This document shows, one piece after another, positions 34,801-45,146 of a stretch of 64,000 bases of DNA. The translations under genes and the position numbers were made by a program. The DNA is taken from assembly GCA_930367215.1 (NCBI GenBank), contig OV884059.1, positions 235,289,803 through 235,353,802 on the forward strand, written 5' to 3'. Origin of the DNA: Pollenia angustigena. Lineage: Eukaryota > Arthropoda > Insecta > Diptera > Polleniidae. The first letter of the stretch is position 1. Each line of letters begins with the position of its first letter. The notes under the pieces were generated by a model. It was given only the letters and a program-made list of their open reading frames with translations. It did not search any database and was not told the origin of the DNA.

Positions 34801-37800
34801 TTTAATATGCAGCATGTTTCGCCTTCAAAAACAACTTTTTTACCGCTACTAGTCATTTGCCTTACAGACAGAAGATTTGCACACAAATTAGGTACATATT
34901 CAACGTTCTTCACCGTTACTTCTTTTTTTTCACTTCCACTTAAAATATGTAAGTCGACGTCGCCTGCGCATTCAACGTTCAGTTCGCTCTTGTTACTTGA
35001 GGGCTACACGATCACGTTTTGCCTATCAAGTTTTAATACACTCACACTTTTTTACCAATACACTCATACTTTTAAAAATTGATACGAACTTGCCTCTAAA
35101 ATTCTCTTGCCAGTGAGTGTATCAATTTTCGTTCAAGAAAACATCTTATTACAAATCTTTTGAAGTTGTTTTTGTTTTTTTTTTCACAAATATTTTGCCG
35201 GCAAAAGCTGAAGTTCTTTTTTTTTACAAATTGTTGCGGGAATTTTAAAATTTTAACTAAAAACATAAAAAAATTGTGAAATATGTTTATTAATAAAATT
35301 TATTTATAAAATTAATAAGCAAAATGATGTTCTGCGATTCATAGAGCTTCATAGAGAGGCGAAATGATTTGAAAATAAAAGCCTACGAGTCTATAGCTTC
35401 TGAAACAAAAATTCCAGTGGAAGAAGTAAAGAAAAAAATAAAGTCCCTTCGAACAGCCTACAGTGCAGAAAAATCAAAAGTGGAAAATAGCAAAACATTT
35501 TGAGTTGTTTTCTCGGCGACGACATCTTGAAAAAGTAAATTGCTTTCAACTTGCGCGCAGCCTTCGTCACAGTAAAAGACTATCAAGAAAAGCTTGATCG
35601 TGTGGCTGCAATGTTAGCAACCACCACCTTTTTACCTTCTATTGTGTGTACGTTATACAAATTCTTGTTGTTGTTAATCATATGGTTGCTGGCGCCACTG
35701 TCAACGTACCAATACATGAAGTTCTCATCGTTGTTGTTGTAACGGTATTTTGTGCTTGCACTGTGCGTGCTTGTGCCCGATGCTATAAGTGTTGATGAAA
35801 CTTCTCTTTTCTCACTTTTTTTGTTATGCTTACCGTTGCTTTTGCTGTTACTGTTGTTGTTGATTTTTAACTGGCAGTTCCTGGAAATGTGCCCATACTC
35901 TTTGCAGTTGTAACACTGAACTGGCTTTTTCTTCCTTATGTTGGAATTTTTTGTGTATAGCACAGCTTCCTTTTCCATACTTGGAGCATCAAATTATGCA
36001 TCTTGTAAAAGAAGATTTTTAACCATATCGACCGTCAACTTCTCCTTCGAATTTTCAAAGGCCATTACCAAAGGTTTAAAATCGTCTGTCAACCCAGCTA
36101 ACATTAATGAAGCAGTAAGTTCGTCATCTATGTTGAGTCCTGCATTTTTCCCCTTCAGAGCAGTAATAACCAACTCGTTTACATATTCCTGAATAGAACT
36201 ATAATTCCGTAGCTTCATATTCAACAGCTGCTTAAGCAATTCCACTTTTCTCGTGAGGCCAGTGTCTTCATAAACAGGGTTTAAAATGATATCGCCATAT
36301 TAGCAAAAGCAGCCAAATTTTGCCTTTTTCCTTTAAAAAAAAAATCCTTTGCTTGTCTCTTCCACACATCGAAATTCTCGCGTTCTCTTAAACGCTCCAA
36401 CGAAAATCCTACAGGAAGGTTTGCCATCTCAATTGCTTCGTGAATAAAAAAACGTTTACTTTGACAAAAAAAAAAAAAACACTACGAATTTAATTTAACC
36501 GCGTGACATGTAGCCCATAACCTGTTGGTTTGAATTCATTTATTAAAACTAAAAACTCACAATGTAAAATGACGTTAGTTTGAAATTAAACAGAGTTGCA
36601 AAAATAAGGGTTTAAAACTAAACATACTAAAAACAAGTGTGTATTATTAAGTGCAGAAGAAATACAATGATTAAGTTTTCGTTCATTCTCAACAATTGGC
36701 TTGAGTTTACTACCGTTTCCTTAGTGCTGGTTCACACAGGTCAAGTTTACTTGAACAGTTTTATTTAAATTTTCTTTTGAACTTGCGTTCACGTTCATGC
36801 ACAAAATTAATTTTTGTTTTCTTTTCCTTCAACTTTGCAGCTTTTTATTATATTACGAATGAAAAAAGAAAAGAAAAATTGAAAACTGACTGGTACGGTC
36901 AAGTATGTACCCCTTTCCATTCTCTTTACCCCTCTCTCCTAAAAGCTCGAGACTTGAAGAGTCAAACTTGTCCTGTGTGAACCAGCACTAAGTTCTTCAA
37001 GTCTTGAGCTTTTAGGAGAGAGGGGTAAAGAGAATGGAAAGGGGTACATACTTGACCGTACCAGTCAGTTTTGTATTTTTCTTTTCTTTTTTCATCCGTA
37101 ATATAATAAAAAGCTACAAAGTTGAAGGAAAAGAAAACAAAAATTAATTTTGTGCATGAACGTGAACGCAAATTTAAAAGAAAATTTAAATAAAACTGTT
37201 CAAGTAAACTTGACCTGTGTGAACCAGCACTTAGGAACGAAACACTTATTGATTTAGTCCGTTACAGAACTGGATAAAGTTAAACTTTTCGGAGAATTTC
37301 GCACCAGTTTTGAAATACATATATGAATTATAATTTATGACTTAGTTCGGTTTAGCTCTGAGCCCTCTTTTTATACCTGGGCGGTTAGAATTTCTTTTGC
37401 ATTATCAAAAAAAAAAAAACTTCCATTATTATTAAAACACAGCATGAATAATGCCCTATTATTGCGTTTTTAAAATCCCAAGCGGTGGTCAGCACTAGGG
37501 ATGCCAATCGGGATTGATTTTAGAAAATCCCGGGATTCGGGATTTTGAAGTCCCGATTTTTTTTATATAAACAACACTTTTATATTTACTTATGAATGTT
37601 CAACAGATATTATATATATAACATTTATTTTTAAAAAAGAAAAATAAGAATTATAAAAATAAAAAATACAACTGAAATATAATTTTTAAATGTTTTTTTT
37701 GTATAGAGTATAAAAATTCAATAAAAACGAACATTTTTGTACACAAAAGTTGATATATTCACCCCTATCGTGAATAATAAGTGGAATTTTTGTTCCCATG

Positions 37801-40800
37801 AAATTTTCATTCCCCTCGAATGGAAAAAAACAATCGTGAATTTCATGTGAAAAATTTCCCACGCTTTCAGTTCCAGTGAATGTAAAAAAAGAAAAAAGTT
37901 TAAAAAAATTAAAAATCTAGAAATGTTTGTTCAAAAATATACAAGTATATATGGGTAATTCTAAAGTTTTGAACGTGACAAATGCAATAACATTTTCACT
38001 AAGAAAGCACTGTTATCTATGGTAAAGTTTATGGAGGGCGCGATTCTAGGTCAAATATAATGGCAAAATAAGTAGCGGTTCGAACGTGAAAAAAACAGAA
38101 GTAGTTTTGTGGCCATGTATAAAAAGGCGTAATTTAGCGAAACTTGGCACAATTTTTTAGTCAAACTACTTTCAGAATTTTACGTAGCAATGTAACATTA
38201 AAATGTCTTGGGTTGATTCCAAAATCTTCTGAATTTTCTTTTTTTTAAGCCACAAACATTTTGAACGTGAAATTTAATAATGATTAAAATGAAATAAAAA
38301 TTTACCGTTAATCCGAATAACATATTTCTCTTCGAACTTTTCCTTAGATTACAGACCATGTAAGAATTTTTTTTTTGGAATAATTTTTATCAAATATCAC
38401 CTCTTTTAAGAAAGATAAATATTAAAGAAAACATACAATAAAACATTGTCACATATAAGAAATTACGTTTGCACAACTTTGCAGTCTGATTGTTCATCTT
38501 AGTGAACAAATTTATGGGTAAATTTATAAAATTAATAAAATCTAAACATTTCTCTATAACAATATCGTAAAATAATCAGCTTTTAATAACTTTTAAATTT
38601 TCGGTCACGGTAAACCTTTTGACGGAAAGCAAAATATTTAGTACTGGAGGGATAGTTTGATTACAACGTTAGTTTTTTGCACTTTTTAAATTTAATGTAG
38701 TCAAATATTTTCCAAAATTATGCCACCAAGTCAATCGAAAGCTTTTGTTGAGCAACATATCGGTTTGTGCCTTATTAACTTTATTAACCCTTAATATTCG
38801 ATTTCTAGGAGGAGCTACTTACATACGTGTTCCGTTCCCTATCAAAAATAAAGTAAGAAAACCTAAGGGAAATGTGAACAAATTACGAGGGAAAAAATTT
38901 TTCATGATAAGGGGAAATTTTTTCCCTGGAACATTTTTTCACGTTATTATACCCCTTTGAATTACATTTTTTAATGGGAGTTTTTCATGATCGCAAAAGT
39001 GTGAAAAGGGGAAAAATTATTCACGATAGGGGTGATTAAAATTTCCGAAAAATCCCGGGATTAATAAAAATAAATACCGGGATTTGGTGATTCGGGATTT
39101 CCCGTTTGGCATCCCTACTACTAACACATATTTTTTTGCTCTTCAAATCAGTCGTCGATGTGACCAATGTATATGTTAATTTAAACTTGAACTAAATTTC
39201 AATATGTATCAGTATTGCCGTTATTTCTTTTTGAGTATCGGTGTCGTATCTACAAAAGAGTGTAACATTACATTACTAAATTTAATCTCAATTAAGTCCA
39301 AACACTTACGATTTCTTAGTTTTAATCCGTATTTTTTAAAATTCTTTTTTAGAATATTTTTTAGAGGTTATTTTTTTTGTAATTATCAGGCCTTTTCTGC
39401 AAATCACTTTTACTCAAATCACATGCGCCTTCTAAAATCACACATGTGATATTTTAGCGTCCCGTTTTTGTGTGTTTTCGTATATTCTTTAATTGCAGAA
39501 AGCACACCGAGAAACACAACAACGGTATGACTTTCAAAACACCACAAAATCACACGTGTGATTTCAAAAGCACGTGATTAGAAATCACGTGATTTTCAGA
39601 ACAGGCCCGTATATGTTTCTAACATTTTCTAAAATCTTTATAAAAAATATTTAGATCGATTTAACTCGAGGCCATGAATGTTTTCTATGTCAAGAAAAGT
39701 TTTTTCCTCAAAAAGAACTTCAACGTCACTTGATCACACATCATTCTGCGGATGCTGAACTTCATTACTGCCTCCTCTGTCCAAAAACGTTCTTTAGCGT
39801 AGAACATCTTAATAAACATTTGAGTCGACATCGTTTGACTACAGACGATGTGGAAAGCGTTGAAAGTATAATTCATTCCACATGCTGGCCTAACGGTGAA
39901 AAAGTTATCAAATGCAAAATATGCGGCCAAATATTTGATACAATGGGCAACTTAAGAGAACACTTTTCCCTCAAAAACCCTCAAAACATGTGTTCTAATC
40001 ATCATTCGTTTGCAAATTACTCGGCGATCAATCAAAAGGGGTTCGAATTGCATTTGGAACTGGACTCTGAAACAGAAGTGGAAGCCGAGGTGCAATATAA
40101 AAGGGGTCAAAAAAATATTAAATATCCCTATAATTGTTGTATGTGTAGTATGTCTTTCAAAAGAAAGTATCAAATAGCTCAACATCAGCGTTCTATGCAT
40201 AACTATGAAATGTTGACTCTAAAATGTGATCACTGCATTTTTAGAACAGTCTCACAGGTAATAAAATAAAAATTTGTTTATCAATGTTTAAAATAAATTT
40301 CCAAAATTGTTTCCTTATTTCAGAAAGTTTTAGATTACCACAAAGCAACGCAGTGTTTAAATACTGAAAAACAATTCGAATGTGAACAATGTAAATTCAA
40401 ATTTATGTGGCAAGAGAATCTAGAAAATCATGTTATTACGTTTCATACTCAAAAAGATTCTAAAGCAACAAATGCTGCAGCAACCATAGCGACTTCTAAT
40501 GAACCTGTACCAACCAATAGTAAAAATGATACTAATATTTTTGAGTGTATGGACTGTCACCGCCGTTATAACCGCAAAGACCGTTATAAAGCTCACTTTA
40601 AAAAGTTCCACGGCGAGGAATTACAGATAACCCCAGAAAAGAAAAGTTCAAAAGTTCGCAAACAGCCCATACCAAAAACGGAAAAATTGTATTTATGTGC
40701 CTTTTGTGGCCTTTCTTTTTCAAACAATTCAAATCTTACTGTGCACATGAGAAGACACACAGGAGAGAAGCCATTTAAGTGTGATCTTTGCGAAATGGGC

Positions 40801-41166
40801 TTTCCACGTTCATCCGACTTACAAGCCCACCGTCGCACACATACTGGAGAACGTCCCTTCAAATGTATGTACTGCGATAAATCATTTTCGCGACAATACA
40901 AATTGAATGTTCACAACCGCATACATACCGGCGAGCGTCCTTACCAGTGCTCGTTTTGTCAGAAATCATTTATTCAATCTAACGATTTGACACTACACTT
41001 GCGTCGTCATACGGGTGAAAGACCCTATATGTGTGAAGTTTGTGGTGAAGGTTTTATATGCGCCACATCTCTCAAACAACATCGTAATTCTAAAGGACAC
41101 CAAGAAGAAAAAATTGATTTAAAAATGTGTGTTCAACAGTTGTCACAATTTGACATGAAATTCTAA
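22853..41166 (+). CDS. ZAD-domain C2H2 zinc-finger protein, nine exons
   Basis: Putative DNA-binding nuclear protein. Exons: 22853-23008, 23080-23389, 23444-23543, 23612-23647, 23702-23776, 23839-25399, 25460-26344, 39655-40257, 40324-41166. All introns are GT-AG with compatible phases; total 1522 codons plus TAA. An N-terminal ZAD (Cys 18, 21, 64, 67) should mediate dimerisation. Short acidic exons lead to KRKKGRQ and about 29 C2H2/C2HC fingers. Four large modules each carry a finger, an acidic linker (IN..GxEL-like), a C2H2, a C2HC and a finger with FxWxxN. The last five fingers are canonical with TGEKPF/TGERPY linkers. Intron 7 is 13.3 kb and full of transposons. The start is the first ATG before the ZAD. 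The Drosophila counterpart is not identified. Confidence 0.9.
26373..26532. mobile_element. 160-bp MITE in intron 7
   Basis: GGTGTGTTCTGGAAATCTAA..AACGCAA at the left matches the complement of TTGCGTTTTCGATTTCTAGT..ACACCCC at the right. AT-rich centre. Lies 29 bp after the exon 7 donor. Confidence 0.7.
26687..26868 (-). repeat. Copia 3' LTR
   Basis: 182 bp, TGTTGG..CAACA (plus sense). Nearly identical to the other LTR, with GATGAATGATGAAAAAG where the other has a shorter GATTAAG. Next to it on the internal side the minus strand reads CAGGGAGAG, a likely polypurine tract. Confidence 0.92.
27710..30453 (-). pseudogene. LINE 2 ORF2, endonuclease and reverse transcriptase
   Basis: Starts at 30453 ([15 protein letters not shown]). 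Endonuclease with [19 protein letters not shown] and LSSDHLPV; reverse transcriptase with [34 protein letters not shown] and FADDTSIL (in a shifted frame at about 28335). Indels at about 30310, 29990, 29470, 28950, 28790 and 28370 shift the frame. An (AAAT)n microsatellite splits the reverse transcriptase. Confidence 0.88.
28831..28870. repeat. (AAAT)n microsatellite
   Basis: About nine tandem AAAT units, an addition inside the LINE reverse transcriptase gene where related elements have coding sequence. Confidence 0.95.
30450..31608 (-). pseudogene. LINE 2 ORF1, zinc-knuckle gag-like protein
   Basis: A likely start is [11 protein letters not shown] (about 31521); upstream codons may also be used. 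Acidic stretch [11 protein letters not shown], then an RNA-recognition-like region, a frameshift near 31030, and three CCHC knuckles ([42 protein letters not shown]). The stop TGA (30450-30452) overlaps the ORF2 ATG. Confidence 0.88.
34010..34690. other. Non-copia insertion before the integrase
   Basis: Copia coding content stops near 34690 (after [13 protein letters not shown]) and resumes near 34009 ([12 protein letters not shown]). The intervening AT-rich sequence has no copia similarity, no ORF and no clear inverted ends, so its type is unknown. Confidence 0.45.
35007..35605 (+). mobile_element. Insertion in copia with a MADF-like domain relic
   Basis: Interrupts copia between [12 protein letters not shown] and [14 protein letters not shown]. 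The ends share ACACGATCA in inverted sense (35006-35015 and 35596-35605). Plus-strand codons at about 35374-35494 read [15 protein letters not shown] then [20 protein letters not shown], preceded in another frame by FIELHRE: a MADF/Myb-SANT-like domain whose central part (the CLWD region) is deleted. Such domains occur in host regulators and in the second protein of Harbinger-type transposons. Confidence 0.65.
36507..36522 (-). promoter_or_regulatory. Copia primer-binding site
   Basis: Minus strand reads GGTTATGGGCTACATG directly after the 5' LTR. GGTTATGGGC is the site by which Drosophila copia pairs with an internal fragment of initiator tRNA-Met, so the same primer is inferred. Confidence 0.75.
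36523..36694 (-). repeat. Copia 5' LTR
   Basis: 172 bp. In element orientation it should hold the promoter. Immediately inside it is the primer-binding site. Confidence 0.92.
36724..37230. mobile_element. 507-bp fold-back element, GTGCTGGTTCACAC termini
   Basis: Two arms of about 240 bp, nearly identical in inverted orientation, start GTGCTGGTTCACACAGG and end CCTGTGTGAACCAGCAC. The inner arms contain GGAAAGGGGTACATACTTG. TTA flanks both sides (36721-36723 and 37231-37233). The two mirror-image open frames (63-69 codons) are by-products of the symmetry, not genes. Confidence 0.88.
37496..39117. mobile_element. hAT-like element, TAGGGATGCCAA termini
   Basis: TAGGGATGCCAATCGGGATT at the left; TTGGCATCCCTA at the right after GATTTCCCG. 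CGGGATT/AATCCCGG motifs repeat near both ends. No clean 8-bp duplication, so old or damaged. Carries another element inside (37760-39034). No transposase. Confidence 0.65.
37760..39034. mobile_element. 1.28-kb TIR element, CACCCCTATCGTGAATAAT ends
   Basis: A perfect 19-bp terminal inverted repeat, and ATT on both flanks (37757-37759 and 39035-39037). The three-base duplication suggests PIF/Harbinger. Subterminal CGTGAA and GGGGAAAAA motifs. The interior has no convincing ORF (71 codons at 38745 at most). Confidence 0.85.
39389..39607. mobile_element. MITE with ATCACGTGAT palindromes next to exon 8
   Basis: GGCCTTTTCTGCAAATCAC at the left is inverted at the right as GTGATTTTCAGAACAGGCC. AAATCACxxGTGATTT palindromes recur at least three times. 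It ends 47 bp before the exon 8 acceptor, so it forms most of the intron end upstream of the branch region. Confidence 0.75.
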
Positions 41167-41572
41167 TTGGTTTAAGACGCGTTTCTATTTACATAGATCA
41201 ATAACTTTTTTATTTATAAGTTTATGATCTTACTATTAAGTAATTAATACTCCAATGTATGTATGTATATATTTAATTTTTAAGAAATAAATACAATATA
41301 CGTGCAACTCCAAGCCAGATTCATATTCACGTAGGTAAATTTAAAATGTGTTAGTGGTAATTTGGTGGCTATACCCTCTCAAAACAAAATTGCAATATTT
41401 TAGAACACATTTATTTATTTATAAAATTTCAGTAACCTAGCCTTTTGGCCATAACCGGCTTACAAGTTTCTACTTAATAATAGTAAACAATTTAAAAGAA
41501 ATTACTACGTGTTTTTTATATCTATGTATATGCATATGTATGGTTATCAATTTATTTTTTAATCTACATAAG
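41167..41572. other. 3' flank of the zinc-finger gene
   Basis: AAGAAATAAATACAAT at 41283 contains an AATAAA signal about 120 bp after the stop codon, a plausible polyadenylation site. The remainder is AT-rich without gene content. Confidence 0.45.
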
Positions 41573-41831
41573 TATATACCTGTGGCATTTTAACAAAACA
41601 TCTTAAGTCAAGATAAAATAGCAAAAAAAGATTTAAATAAAACTCGGTGAAAAAATAGTTTTTATCAAATAATAAAATAAACCGAAATTAAAGAAAAATT
41701 TCGTTCATAATACAAAATTTTAAAATCATAAACAAAAATGTTTTTTGAAGGAAAATTCGTATAATTAACAGCATGATTTTTCAACTTTTTAAATTTGACT
41801 TAGGATGTTTTGTCAAAAGACCACAGATATG
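41573..41831. mobile_element. Fold-back repeat with GACTTAAG/ACATCTTAAGTC arms
   Basis: TGTGGCATTTTAACAAAACA..TCTTAAGTCAAG is mirrored by TTGACTTAGGATGTTTTGTC..AAAAGACCACAG. A second copy of the family spans 56885-57375. Non-coding. Confidence 0.65.
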
Positions 41832-41886
41832 TATGTAAGTAACTTTAACGTTACTGATTGACTGACTCACTGAATCATCATATCAT

Positions 41887-42218
41887 CCCTGCAAATAATA
41901 GGACCAGTCCAAATACGCGTGTAAAGAGAAGCCCACAAGGGACTAGGACTAGTCCAAAAGTAACCCAAACGTATGGAAAAACATGGTCTATTTAACATTA
42001 CGATGTCCTAGGGCAAGACCATATAACCCAGCTTTGTACTACAAAGGAGTAGTTTTAAAACTACGTTTTAAAGCACGTCGTTAAAAAACGAAGACATGTC
42101 GTCTCACTACAAACACTTTTTAACAATGGCATGGTCCATGGTTGCATTACATCGGACCAGTGCATGGAGTAGTCCATTTGATCAAAATGGATCAGGTGGT
42201 CCAATATTATTTGCAGGG
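41887..42218. mobile_element. MITE with CCCTGCAAAT termini, second copy
   Basis: Starts CCCTGCAAATAATAGGACC and ends TATTATTTGCAGGG. AT on both sides (41885-41886 and 42219-42220). The uninterrupted host repeat is at 20108-20150, which proves the insertion. The interior includes CAAGGGACTAGGACTAGTCC. Confidence 0.82.
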
Positions 42219-42220
42219 AT

Positions 42221-43320
42221 AGTCTAAACGCCTGAAGCTTAAAATTTAAACCGGAGGTAGGTCTATCCCCAAATCGATCCACTTAGTCAAGATGTTTGGA
42301 AATTCGAATGGGCAAAAAGGGTAAATTCGGTAGGTAACCTTATATCTCCAAAACTAAATAAGATAAAAAATTAAATACTTATCGTTGTTCTTTAGAAAAA
42401 TAAGACAGTAGGGAATGGTAAATGGAGTCCTAAGTCGATTTTGTATTTTTGGATCGACTTTTTCTTATTTCGGTTTTTTAAATCGATTAATCGCACCTCA
42501 AAATCGTTTAAGATAAATTTGCAATCTTATACCTTATATCACATTTCCTTATATTTACCATTTCCTAGCTGGCAGGTGTCTGGTACTTTACTGAAATTCG
42601 GCCCTTTTAGGGAGTAAATGGGTAAAACCTGTATTTTAGTACATTTTTGTTAACCCATCTATCTTTTAAACCAATTAAAAAAAATTAAGATTAATACGAA
42701 TTTGGTACCTTTTCGAAATTTGAACGTTTAAGGGGTGAAAATAGTAACTATTTTTGGTACTTTTTTGCAAAACCTTTTTCTCAACTTATTTACGTGTACA
42801 TTAGGGTGCGCCTTATTTTGAATGAGAATCTGCAAGAGGGATCTTTTTGGTACTTTTTCGTTCTTAAACTTGTACTTTTTTATATTCGTCAATATTGGAC
42901 ATAAAAATATAAAATAAACATGCAATGTCCTGAGCGAATGAGAATCTAAGAGGGGAAACTTTTTCGTTTTTCAACAGGTACTTTTTGAATTTTCGTTAGT
43001 ATTGGACCTACAAACATAAAATTAAACATGCAAGTTCCTGAGTGAATGAGAATCTGTAAGAGGGATTCTTTGGTACTTTTTCGTTCTCTAACTGGTACTT
43101 TTTTATTCATTAATTGTTATTCATTAAAAAAAGCGAACAGTTTGGCACTTTTCGAAATTAACGTTTAAGGGTTGAAAATCGTTGCTATTTTTGGTACTTT
43201 TTTCAAAACATTTTCTCCATTCTAAACTACAATATTGAATTTTTTGATGCATCAATGGGGAGAAAAAAATATCAAAAAGGATAAATTTAATTTCTTTATT
43301 TTACTTTTGTGTTTTACGAG
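42221..43320. repeat. Dispersed repeat B, copy 2
   Basis: Continues the host repeat of 41857-41886: AAACGCCTGAAGCTTAAAAT, CCCCAAATCGATCCACTTAG and GGTACTTTTT blocks as in 20108-20790. An extra block TGAATGAGAATCTG..GAGGGATC recurs about three times (42817, 42937, 43043). No ORF. Confidence 0.7.
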
Positions 43321-43761
43321 CCATAGTTGGGAATAGTGCACTAAATATTGATTTAAATCAGCAGTGCATTATCACTAAATAAAACTGCAAAAAATAGATT
43401 GTACTCTTTTTTACCAGCTTTAGTGATGATAGCTATTTTTTTAACAACCACTACAACAATTTAGTGATATTGCAAATTTTTTCACTATCACTAAACGCAG
43501 ATTGAATGTAAAAATCTGAACTTGCAATCAGAAAAGCTGCATAAAAATATTGTCTCACTAAAACTTAAAAAATTTAACTTTGTATGTGCTTGGTTTTTGA
43601 TTTTTTAAGGATATGCATAAGCAAAGAACATTAAGCAAAATTAAATTTTGTCAATAACGGTATTATTATAGCCGTTAATCATGAAAAACCAAGTTTTTAA
43701 TTTTAAATTTAGTGCAACATTTTAAGTTCACTCAATAGAGTGAAAAAAGTTGCAATAACCT
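43321..43761. other. AT-rich repeat-like sequence
   Basis: Repeated TAGTGATA/ATCACTAA motifs (about 43368, 43422, 43461, 43482), perhaps the subterminal zone of an unidentified transposon. No gene. Confidence 0.35.
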
Positions 43762-43992
43762 GGGTTCTAATCACCGCATTCGATACTTTCGTATCGAATA
43801 AACTTTCGAATTTTTTGCATACGATAGACACTGACGTATCGAATGAAAACTCGATAAATGTAATGTCGAGTTACTCGATATCGAATGCTATTATTTCAAA
43901 TTCAATACATTTCATTCGATATCGAGTTTCATGATACCAAAATAAATAATTTCGATCAATTTTGCTCGATATCGTATGCGGTGATTAGACCC
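43762..43992. mobile_element. 231-bp MITE, GGGTCTAATCACCGC termini
   Basis: GGGTTCTAATCACCGCATTC at the left and GCGGTGATTAGACCC at the right in inverted sense. The interior is dominated by ACTCGATATCGA and related TATCGA palindromes. A 64-codon open frame across it is a by-product. Confidence 0.75.
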
Positions 43993-44999
43993 CTGATGAT
44001 TGCTTTGTTTTAATTCAAACTATTTTTTTGTGAGTGCAAAATTTTGTATCATCACTATCACTCATGTTTAGTGAGGCTGCAAATTTTCAGTTCAAGGAAA
44101 ACCTTAACATTGCTGTAAGCCATATAAGAAAGGAGAAAATCCTTACTTAGCTCAATACAAATAACTCATTGATTTTGTAAGTACGATTTTCTTTAAACAT
44201 ATTAGTATTTAAAGCAATTTACACTACACACATAGTTGCACCAAGCATATAGAGAAAATGTTTGTTTCCTAAATTAATTTTCCAATTTTAAATAATTTTT
44301 AAATTATTTACGGCTAATTTTACCAAGTTCAGCTATAATTAACTATTACAAAAACAATAGGTTTTTTGACTTTTATAATGAAAGTTAATTAAACCTAAAC
44401 TTGGTGAAATTGGCCATTAATCTATAAAATCCAAAAAAAAAATAGTTTGGTTTATTTTTATTACACAAAATCTGAAAATATTTAAAATCAAGTGCAATTG
44501 AAAACGATGAATATTTTAAAAAAAATTTTTGTAAAAATTAACTTATCTTTTTCTTATTTCAGTAGTTTATGTAAAGAAAAGTGATCCTCAAAGGTATTAG
44601 GTATTTTTATAAATTTTGAACACGGATAATTTTCCAATTTTGTTTGTTTTCAATTTTACGTGATTTCGATTTCCAGAACATGCCCGAAAATTAAAAAAGT
44701 TCTAAAAATTAACGATAACTGTGTTGCAATAAGTATTTTTTTAGTCTTAAAAAAAATTTAGATTTTTTTTTTGTCTTTCTCAGGTGTGGAAAGGGAAAGA
44801 CTATTGAAAGAGGTAGCCATAAAATCATAACAACACGAAAATATACCACTACTACGAGCCACCCATTATAATTTAGATTTCTACTGTGTATTTATGAGAA
44901 AACAATGACCACAGCGAAAAAACTCTTATTATTTTCAAACTTTTTTTTTTTTTAACACAACATAATTTTTTGTAAGCTAGTTCTGTTAAATATAGACTG
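43993..44999. other. AT-rich intergenic sequence
   Basis: No protein-like frame and no repeat boundary I can defend. TGTTTAGTGAGGCTGCAAATT near 44067 continues the TAGTGA motif seen before the MITE. Confidence 0.35.
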
Positions 45000-45146
45000 A
45001 GCAAGAAAAAAAACAGTACAAAAAACAGTACAAAGTGTAAAAAACAGTACATTTGCGTACTGTTTTAGGAGTTGTGCATAAAACAGTACAATTGCAAAAA
45101 ATCAGTACATGTACTGCTTAAAACAGTACGTATGGCAACCCTAACT
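45000..45146. mobile_element. Right end of the CAGTACA hAT-like family
   Basis: AAACAGTACA repeated at least eight times and terminating ACGTATGGCAACCCTAA, matching 5155-5276 closely. Only the right end is present. Confidence 0.75.

Larger units (their letters stand above)
26967..36427 (-). pseudogene. Copia gag-pol polyprotein, fragmented
   Basis: Start at ATG 36425-36427 ([15 protein letters not shown]). Gag with a CCHC knuckle [14 protein letters not shown] (about 35900), protease [11 protein letters not shown] (about 35665-35700), GAG-pre-integrase with LWHRRMGH, integrase with VHSDVVGPL and DNGGEYVN (33354-33930), reverse transcriptase 32062-33192 with [10 protein letters not shown] and the catalytic YVDD, then RNase H split by a LINE (31720-32061 and 26967-27450; [17 protein letters not shown]). 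Several frameshifts, an insertion in the protease-distal part (about 35007-35605) and one before integrase (about 34010-34690). Not functional. Confidence 0.92.
26687..36694 (-). mobile_element. Copia-type LTR retrotransposon with nested insertions
   Basis: The two LTRs (26687-26868 and 36523-36694) begin TGTTGGTTTGAATTC and end CAACA in plus sense. The 5-bp duplication ATTGG is perfect (26682-26686 and 36695-36699). The element reads on the minus strand. Removing the LINE leaves about 5.7 kb. LTRs differ by a few substitutions and an indel, so the insertion is moderately old. Confidence 0.95.
26589..37366. mobile_element. TIR element GAGGGCTCAGAGC, host of copia
   Basis: TGGAGGGCTCAGAGCTAAAA..CCAAGTCA at 26588 is inverted at the right as TGACTTAGTTCGGTTTAGC..TCTGAGCCCTC. 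Only about 0.25 kb is its own sequence; the copia element and the 507-bp fold-back occupy the rest. Non-coding. Confidence 0.65.
26345..39654 (+). other. 13.3-kb transposon-filled intron 7 of the zinc-finger gene
   Basis: Donor GAG/GTTAGT and acceptor AATATTTAG/ATC; phase 0 on both sides and the finger series resumes in frame. Other introns of the gene are 53-72 bp, so the expansion comes from insertions: a small MITE, a TIR element holding copia plus a fold-back, and a hAT-like element holding another TIR element. The coding exons themselves are free of insertions. Confidence 0.8.

Noticed and set aside
36777..37171. Two similar 67-69-codon proteins
   Set aside because: They are the two arms of one fold-back element read in opposite directions.
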